From an uncultured Prevotella sp. (lineage in GTDB: Bacteria; Bacteroidota; Bacteroidia; Bacteroidales; Bacteroidaceae): a stretch of DNA of 9,501 nucleotides. The position numbers and the translations under genes were made by a program. Location: positions 1 through 9,501 of the forward strand of contig URLQ01000114.1 of assembly GCA_900548745.1 (NCBI GenBank), given 5' to 3'. This document shows, piece by piece, positions 6,845-9,501 of the stretch; within the stretch, counting starts at the first letter, position 1, and every line of letters starts with the position of its first letter. A model generated the notes under the pieces. It was not told the origin of the DNA. It did not search any database and saw only the letters and a program-made list of their open reading frames with translations.

Positions 6845-7003
6845 ATGTGCACTTCAGAAAACGTGAAGCCCATTGTTGCAAGGTACCTCGACATGGGGTC
6901 TGCATTTCTTAATTACCAGATGCAAAAGGCCAAGCGTCAACAACGTTTTTCTTATGTCCTGCCTCAGCCAGTCGCCATTATCACGGACAGACTTCAGCAC
7001 TAA
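6845..7003 (+). other. Possible small or decayed coding island, open on both strands
   Basis: From the ATG at 6845 a plus-strand frame of 52 codons runs to TAA at 7001-7003 and, past that stop, stays open to about 7052. On the minus strand the codon-registered antisense frame is also open from about 7040 to a TGA at 6856-6854, but it lacks an ATG. Composition is closer to that of the genes than to the AT-rich flanks. I recognise no family in either translation. It may be a gene remnant, a dispersed repeat, an RNA, or a structured 5' leader of the SPFH operon. Calling it a gene is not supported. Confidence 0.25.
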
Positions 7004-7043
7004 GATTATACTGTAATCGTGGATGTAAAGTACAAATCGAATA

Positions 7044-7051
7044 CAAAATTA
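7044..7051 (-). promoter_or_regulatory. Candidate -7 box (TAATTTTG) for the SPFH operon
   Basis: On the minus strand this octamer matches the Bacteroidetes sigma-ABfr -7 consensus TAnnTTTG. No clear -33 TTG element stands about 19-20 bases upstream; that position reads CTGTTTTTC. The surroundings are very AT-rich, so a chance match is quite possible. If used, the operon would have a leader of roughly 260 bases that includes the balanced island at 6840-7035. A weaker box lies at 7032-7025 (TACTTTAC). Confidence 0.35.
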
Positions 7052-7351
7052 TAAAAAATTAAAAAGAAAAACAGAAAAATATGAATTATTTTTAAACATA
7101 TATCCAAAAGCTTCGCTTGTTTTATGCTTTACAACATAAAAACAGGATGAAAACAATAACCTGAAAAGCAAAAACGGGAGAGATACCACATAATTGTACT
7201 TCGGCTTCATCATTTTCTTTTTCACCAAAAGAATTGACATAGGGGAGTTTTTCCTCTAACACTTCTTTCATTGCCAAGTATATACGGGGCTAATATATAG
7301 CGGCACATACACAATAGAAATATGCGGACTACAACATAAAGTATAAGGATT

Positions 7352-7375
7352 GACCCTGCAAAACAGGTTCTTTTT
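7352..7375 (+). terminator. Weak plus-strand hairpin followed by T5
   Basis: GACCCTG (7352-7358) pairs with CAGGTTC (7364-7370), six of seven positions, around a CAAAA loop. It is followed by five T residues on the plus strand. This has terminator form only for plus-strand transcription, yet no plus-strand gene is evident upstream. It could end an unseen small RNA or be coincidental. Confidence 0.25.
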
Positions 7376-7395
7376 GTATAACATGCATCCACTTT

Positions 7396-7409
7396 TGCAT
7401 AAAAATGCA
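7396..7409. repeat. Short inverted repeat TGCAT-AAAA-ATGCA
   Basis: Perfect 5-bp arms flank four A residues. A further ATGCAT-like hexamer lies just upstream (7383-7388). It could be an operator half-site pair, but no gene start is near. In AT-rich DNA such a short repeat is easily accidental. Confidence 0.25.
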
Positions 7410-7438
7410 TATAAGAAAAACAAGCCTCAGGAGACTTC

Positions 7439-7504
7439 TCATAGAAAGTTACCGAATTTCTATGAGAAAGTTACGGACTTTCTATTGGAAAGTTACCGAA
7501 TTTC
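7439..7504 (+). repeat. Three tandem 22-bp repeats, array B
   Basis: Units 7439-7460, 7461-7482 and 7483-7504 are head-to-tail without spacers. All contain GAAAGTTAC (or its GGAAAGTTAC form), then CGAATTTC or GGACTTTC at the unit end. Within each unit the GAAAGT and (A/C)TTTC parts are partly self-complementary, so each could fold or bind a dimeric protein. Aligned in phase with the 2985-3050 array, the third units agree at 13 of 22 positions, mainly AAGTT and ATTTC. The array is intergenic, between the Sel1-like gene and the SPFH operon. Confidence 0.75.
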
Positions 7505-7679
7505 TAAAACAAGACAAAATCAGCCTATCAACAAAGGGTTTCACAATCGTCTTGAAATGCATAAATATAGAATCTTTCAGAAACTAAGTTCTCCGGCACA
7601 AAGAAGTATGGCGCAAGGCGTTAAGCAAACATCTGCTGTCCTGTCTACCCAACTATAATTACGCTCTTTCAAAAAACAT

Positions 7680-7687
7680 GGGGGGGG
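7680..7687 (+). repeat. Homopolymer of eight G
   Basis: A run of eight G residues lies 3' of the Sel1-like gene's terminator, outside any convincing reading frame. Such tracts can change length by slippage, but no coding sequence or promoter spacing is seen that would be affected. Confidence 0.6.
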
Positions 7688-7691
7688 TACT

Positions 7692-7738
7692 GAAAAAATA
7701 AGAGGGTGTACCATGGACATATGGCACATCCTCCTTAT
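7692..7738 (-). terminator. Rho-independent terminator of the Sel1-like gene
   Basis: On the minus strand the arm at 7738-7723 (ATAAGGAGGATGTGCC) pairs with 7712-7698 (GGTACACCCTCTTAT). There is one bulged G, one A/C mismatch and one G-U pair, and the loop is 10 bases. A run of T residues (7697-7693) follows directly. The hairpin starts 11 bases after the TAA at 7749. Form and position both fit an intrinsic terminator. Confidence 0.85.
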
Positions 7739-7748
7739 ATGAAGTGTC

Positions 7749-9401
7749 TTATTTTATGCGATTGAAAGGTGCAAGACCTCCAAGTGTGAGGGTATTGTTA
7801 TTAAGCTCTCCACTTTGCAAATGGGTTTCAATAGGTACAGGTGCGAATCTCAGAGCATTGTTGTTCACTTCGTTAATCACAATCTGTGGCAACTGTTTCC
7901 TGTTGGTAATAGTAAGCCTTTGAGGGTCAAATTTTAGACTTTTAATATATATCTTACCATTTTTGGCAGCCCTATAGGTCGCATGACCTTTTTGTGTTAT
8001 TGTATATTTGGCAATCCAATTGTTATATACTTTTTGTGATTTCTTCCACACATAAGACAGCACACAATTTCCTTGTGTATCAAATGTAATGATAGGATAA
8101 CTATTGGCATCATGTCTCCAAGTGCCAGCAAGCTTTCTTAAAACTTCTGGGCTGTCAGCATTTTCTTCATTCTCTTTGCGTATTTCTTCAACCTTTTGTG
8201 GATCAGAGATAGCAAGATATTTTAGATATTTTTCTTGGTCACCTTCAGCCTCATACTTAGAAGCAACATCTTTGGCAATTTCTGTCAGTCCATAATCTAC
8301 AGCGGATGCCATCAATGATAAGCCCAAAGACCTATTGTACGCTATGATATTAGGATAATCTCCTGAATAATACAATTCACCGATACATGCTTGGGCATAC
8401 ATATTACCATTCTTTGCCATCCGATCGATTTCTTTAAGAGCTTTATATCTCTTAATCTCGGAAAAGCTGCTAATTCGTGCTGATACATACATCACAAAAA
8501 TATTTGCATAGATTTCTCTATTCTCCTTTTTGAAAGTAGAATCCGCACTTGCCAATCTGCTATAAAGATTGTCTGCATCAACTTCGTTTCCGCCAAGACC
8601 TTCAAATTTATATTTACGAAACCATTTTTCGTTGTCTTTTATATCGAAGGACCTATACCATGCCAATGATTGAGCAAGAGAAAGAGCTTTTGCCGCATCT
8701 TCATCTTCTGTAAAATCCCAGCCAAGTTTCTTAGCTTCATTAAAGAACCACAAGGCTATAGCGCCTTTATTATCATCATTAGCAATACAGCCTGCCGTAT
8801 AGTAGGCTTGGGGGTATCTGGCCAGTAATGCATTCCAAAGGTTATGATACTTTTCGTTCCAACTTGAACGTTCTTTTTCATACAAATAATAGCAAGCAGG
8901 ACCATATAGATTTCCTGCAAGGTTATTAATTTCTTTTAAACCTTCTTTGAATTCTCTACTTGATGTTAATTGAAGTCGCGCATTGATGTATTTGGCATCG
9001 GGATTTCCAGATTTGACAGCTTCTGCCAACATATCATATTCATTCACGCCAGTATCCTCAGAAAGAAAATCTAAGCTACCACAAAGATATAGTTTTAATT
9101 GTGCAACAGCATCACCTTCCATAGCTTTCTCATAAAGTCCCTTTGAGAAAGTTAAGCCATCAAAGTATTTTCTGTCATTTACCCTAAAACCAAAATTAAA
9201 TCTTGTTCTAAATGGAACGAAAGACGGAATAACGTAGCGAGTCTCTCCACGTTCTGCATAAATTTCATCAACTAAAGTCAGACTTTTTTTTAATTCTGTT
9301 GTATCCAATAATATTTGTCCATAATTTACTTCTTTCTTTTGGGCAAATCCTGCTGACACAAGCACAAGCATGAAAAATAGCGTAAAAATTCGTTTACTCA
9401 T
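7749..9401 (-). CDS. Exported Sel1/TPR-like repeat protein with C-terminal lipocalin-like domain
   Basis: The 550-residue product has a clear signal peptide (KRIFTLFFMLVLVSAGFAQ, cleavage likely after Gln21 or Ala20), so it acts in the periplasm or beyond. Residues of about 85-400 are helical with Sel1/TPR-like units. Examples are YEKAMEGDAVAQLKLYLCG (91-109), AEAVKSGNPDAKYINARL (126-143) and MAKNGNMYAQACIGELYYSG (328-347), the last continuing as LGLSLMASAVDYGLTEIA (359-376). Such repeats usually serve as protein-binding scaffolds. Residues 420-515 form a beta-rich module opening with LAGTWRHDANSYPIITFD, which resembles the start of lipocalin-like domains (weak call). No T9SS C-terminal sorting signal is evident. 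Base composition is much more AT-rich than the porP-gldL genes (17 of 60 bases G/C at 8881-8940 against 36 of 60 at 1321-1380), suggesting different history. It appears monocistronic, with its own promoter and terminator. Specific function is unknown. Confidence 0.85.
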   Translation of the reverse strand: MSKRIFTLFFMLVLVSAGFAQKKEVNYGQILLDTTELKKSLTLVDEIYAERGETRYVIPSFVPFRTRFNFGFRVNDRKYFDGLTFSKGLYEKAMEGDAVAQLKLYLCGSLDFLSEDTGVNEYDMLAEAVKSGNPDAKYINARLQLTSSREFKEGLKEINNLAGNLYGPACYYLYEKERSSWNEKYHNLWNALLARYPQAYYTAGCIANDDNKGAIALWFFNEAKKLGWDFTEDEDAAKALSLAQSLAWYRSFDIKDNEKWFRKYKFEGLGGNEVDADNLYSRLASADSTFKKENREIYANIFVMYVSARISSFSEIKRYKALKEIDRMAKNGNMYAQACIGELYYSGDYPNIIAYNRSLGLSLMASAVDYGLTEIAKDVASKYEAEGDQEKYLKYLAISDPQKVEEIRKENEENADSPEVLRKLAGTWRHDANSYPIITFDTQGNCVLSYVWKKSQKVYNNWIAKYTITQKGHATYRAAKNGKIYIKSLKFDPQRLTITNRKQLPQIVINEVNNNALRFAPVPIETHLQSGELNNNTLTLGGLAPFNRIK

Positions 9402-9460
9402 AATTTTATTGTTTTTTGTTAAAGTTGATAGTTCTTAAATAAGGAAAATTGGACATGTGG

Positions 9461-9468
9461 CAAAGGTA
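9461..9468 (-). promoter_or_regulatory. Bacteroidetes-type promoter -7 box (TACCTTTG) of the Sel1-like gene
   Basis: Read on the minus strand, TACCTTTGCC matches the TAnnTTTGC -7 element typical of Bacteroidetes housekeeping promoters. Transcription would start near 9454, giving a leader of about 50 bases. The leader is A-rich just before the ATG at 9401 (AACAAAAAACAATAAAATT), as usual where Shine-Dalgarno sites are absent. The -33 region is weak; only GTGATTTTC is seen about 20 bases upstream. Confidence 0.7.
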
Positions 9469-9501
9469 AACATAAAATCTGAGAAAATCACTCTTTCCGG
9501 A

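Larger units (their letters stand above)
6775..7748. other. Gene-poor intergenic region (about 970 bases)
   Basis: No confident protein gene is seen on either strand. The stretch contains, in order: a more balanced-composition island (6840-7035), an AT-rich block (7035-7140) with a TAnnTTTG match, a weak plus-strand hairpin followed by T5, a short inverted repeat, three 22-bp repeats, an 8-G run, and the terminator of the Sel1-like gene. Short open frames here are AT-rich or follow the repeats, and lack family signatures. Confidence 0.75.

Noticed and set aside
6878..6885. TACCTTGC on the minus strand as a promoter box for the SPFH operon.
   Set aside because: It lacks one T of the TAnnTTTGC consensus and has no supporting -33 element.
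7049..7410. Two minus-strand frames of about 62 codons in AT-rich DNA.
   Set aside because: The translations are low-complexity, rich in Phe, Leu, Tyr and Lys as expected of AT-rich sequence, with no domain or conserved neighbour spacing.
7439..7504. CRISPR-like array.
   Set aside because: The units abut directly without spacers, are only 22 bases long and number three; no cas gene is present.
7350..7658. Plus-strand open frame of 102 codons, plus an overlapping 60-codon frame, through the 22-bp repeats.
   Set aside because: The translation simply reads the nucleotide repeats. Both overlapping frames show the same repeat-derived peptide, and there is no promoter or start context.

Overview
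The window looks like a chromosome segment from a Bacteroidetes member, most likely order Bacteroidales and perhaps Prevotellaceae. The grounds are a type IX secretion (T9SS) gene run in the order porP-gldK-gldL, A-rich leaders instead of Shine-Dalgarno sites, and a promoter box of the form TAnnTTTG. The species cannot be named from sequence alone. Every gene I can support lies on the minus strand, so transcription runs from high to low coordinates.

Window end to 7749: a monocistronic-looking gene for an exported Sel1/TPR-like repeat protein of 550 residues. It has a clear TAnnTTTG promoter upstream and a convincing hairpin-plus-T-tract terminator downstream. It is much more AT-rich than the T9SS genes at the other end.

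7748 to 6775: about 970 bases without a confident gene. This holds the terminator, an 8-G homopolymer, three tandem 22-bp repeats, a weak plus-strand hairpin with a T run, an AT-rich stretch with a possible promoter, and a more balanced island (about 6840-7035) with open frames on both strands.

6774 to 3185: a compact five-gene operon with 6-22 base gaps. It encodes a putative lipoprotein, a YdjI-type SPFH (band 7) protein with a C-terminal GYF_2 domain and polyproline tail, a small protein repeating that Met-rich/GYF_2/polyproline layout, a four-helix membrane protein, and a zinc-ribbon protein with one transmembrane helix. The likely theme is a membrane-associated SPFH scaffold with membrane-anchored partners, possibly for envelope stress or organisation. 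That role is inferred. A hairpin terminator follows.

3184 to 2932: a 253-base intergenic stretch with the terminator and a second array of three 22-bp repeats. It shares period, phase and core motif with the first array.

2931 to 1: the T9SS genes porP (outer-membrane beta-barrel), gldK/porK (outer-membrane lipoprotein ring component) and the 5' part of gldL/porL (inner-membrane motor stator). They are almost fused, with a 2-base gap and a 4-base ATGA overlap. The operon runs off the left edge, where gldM and gldN would be expected.
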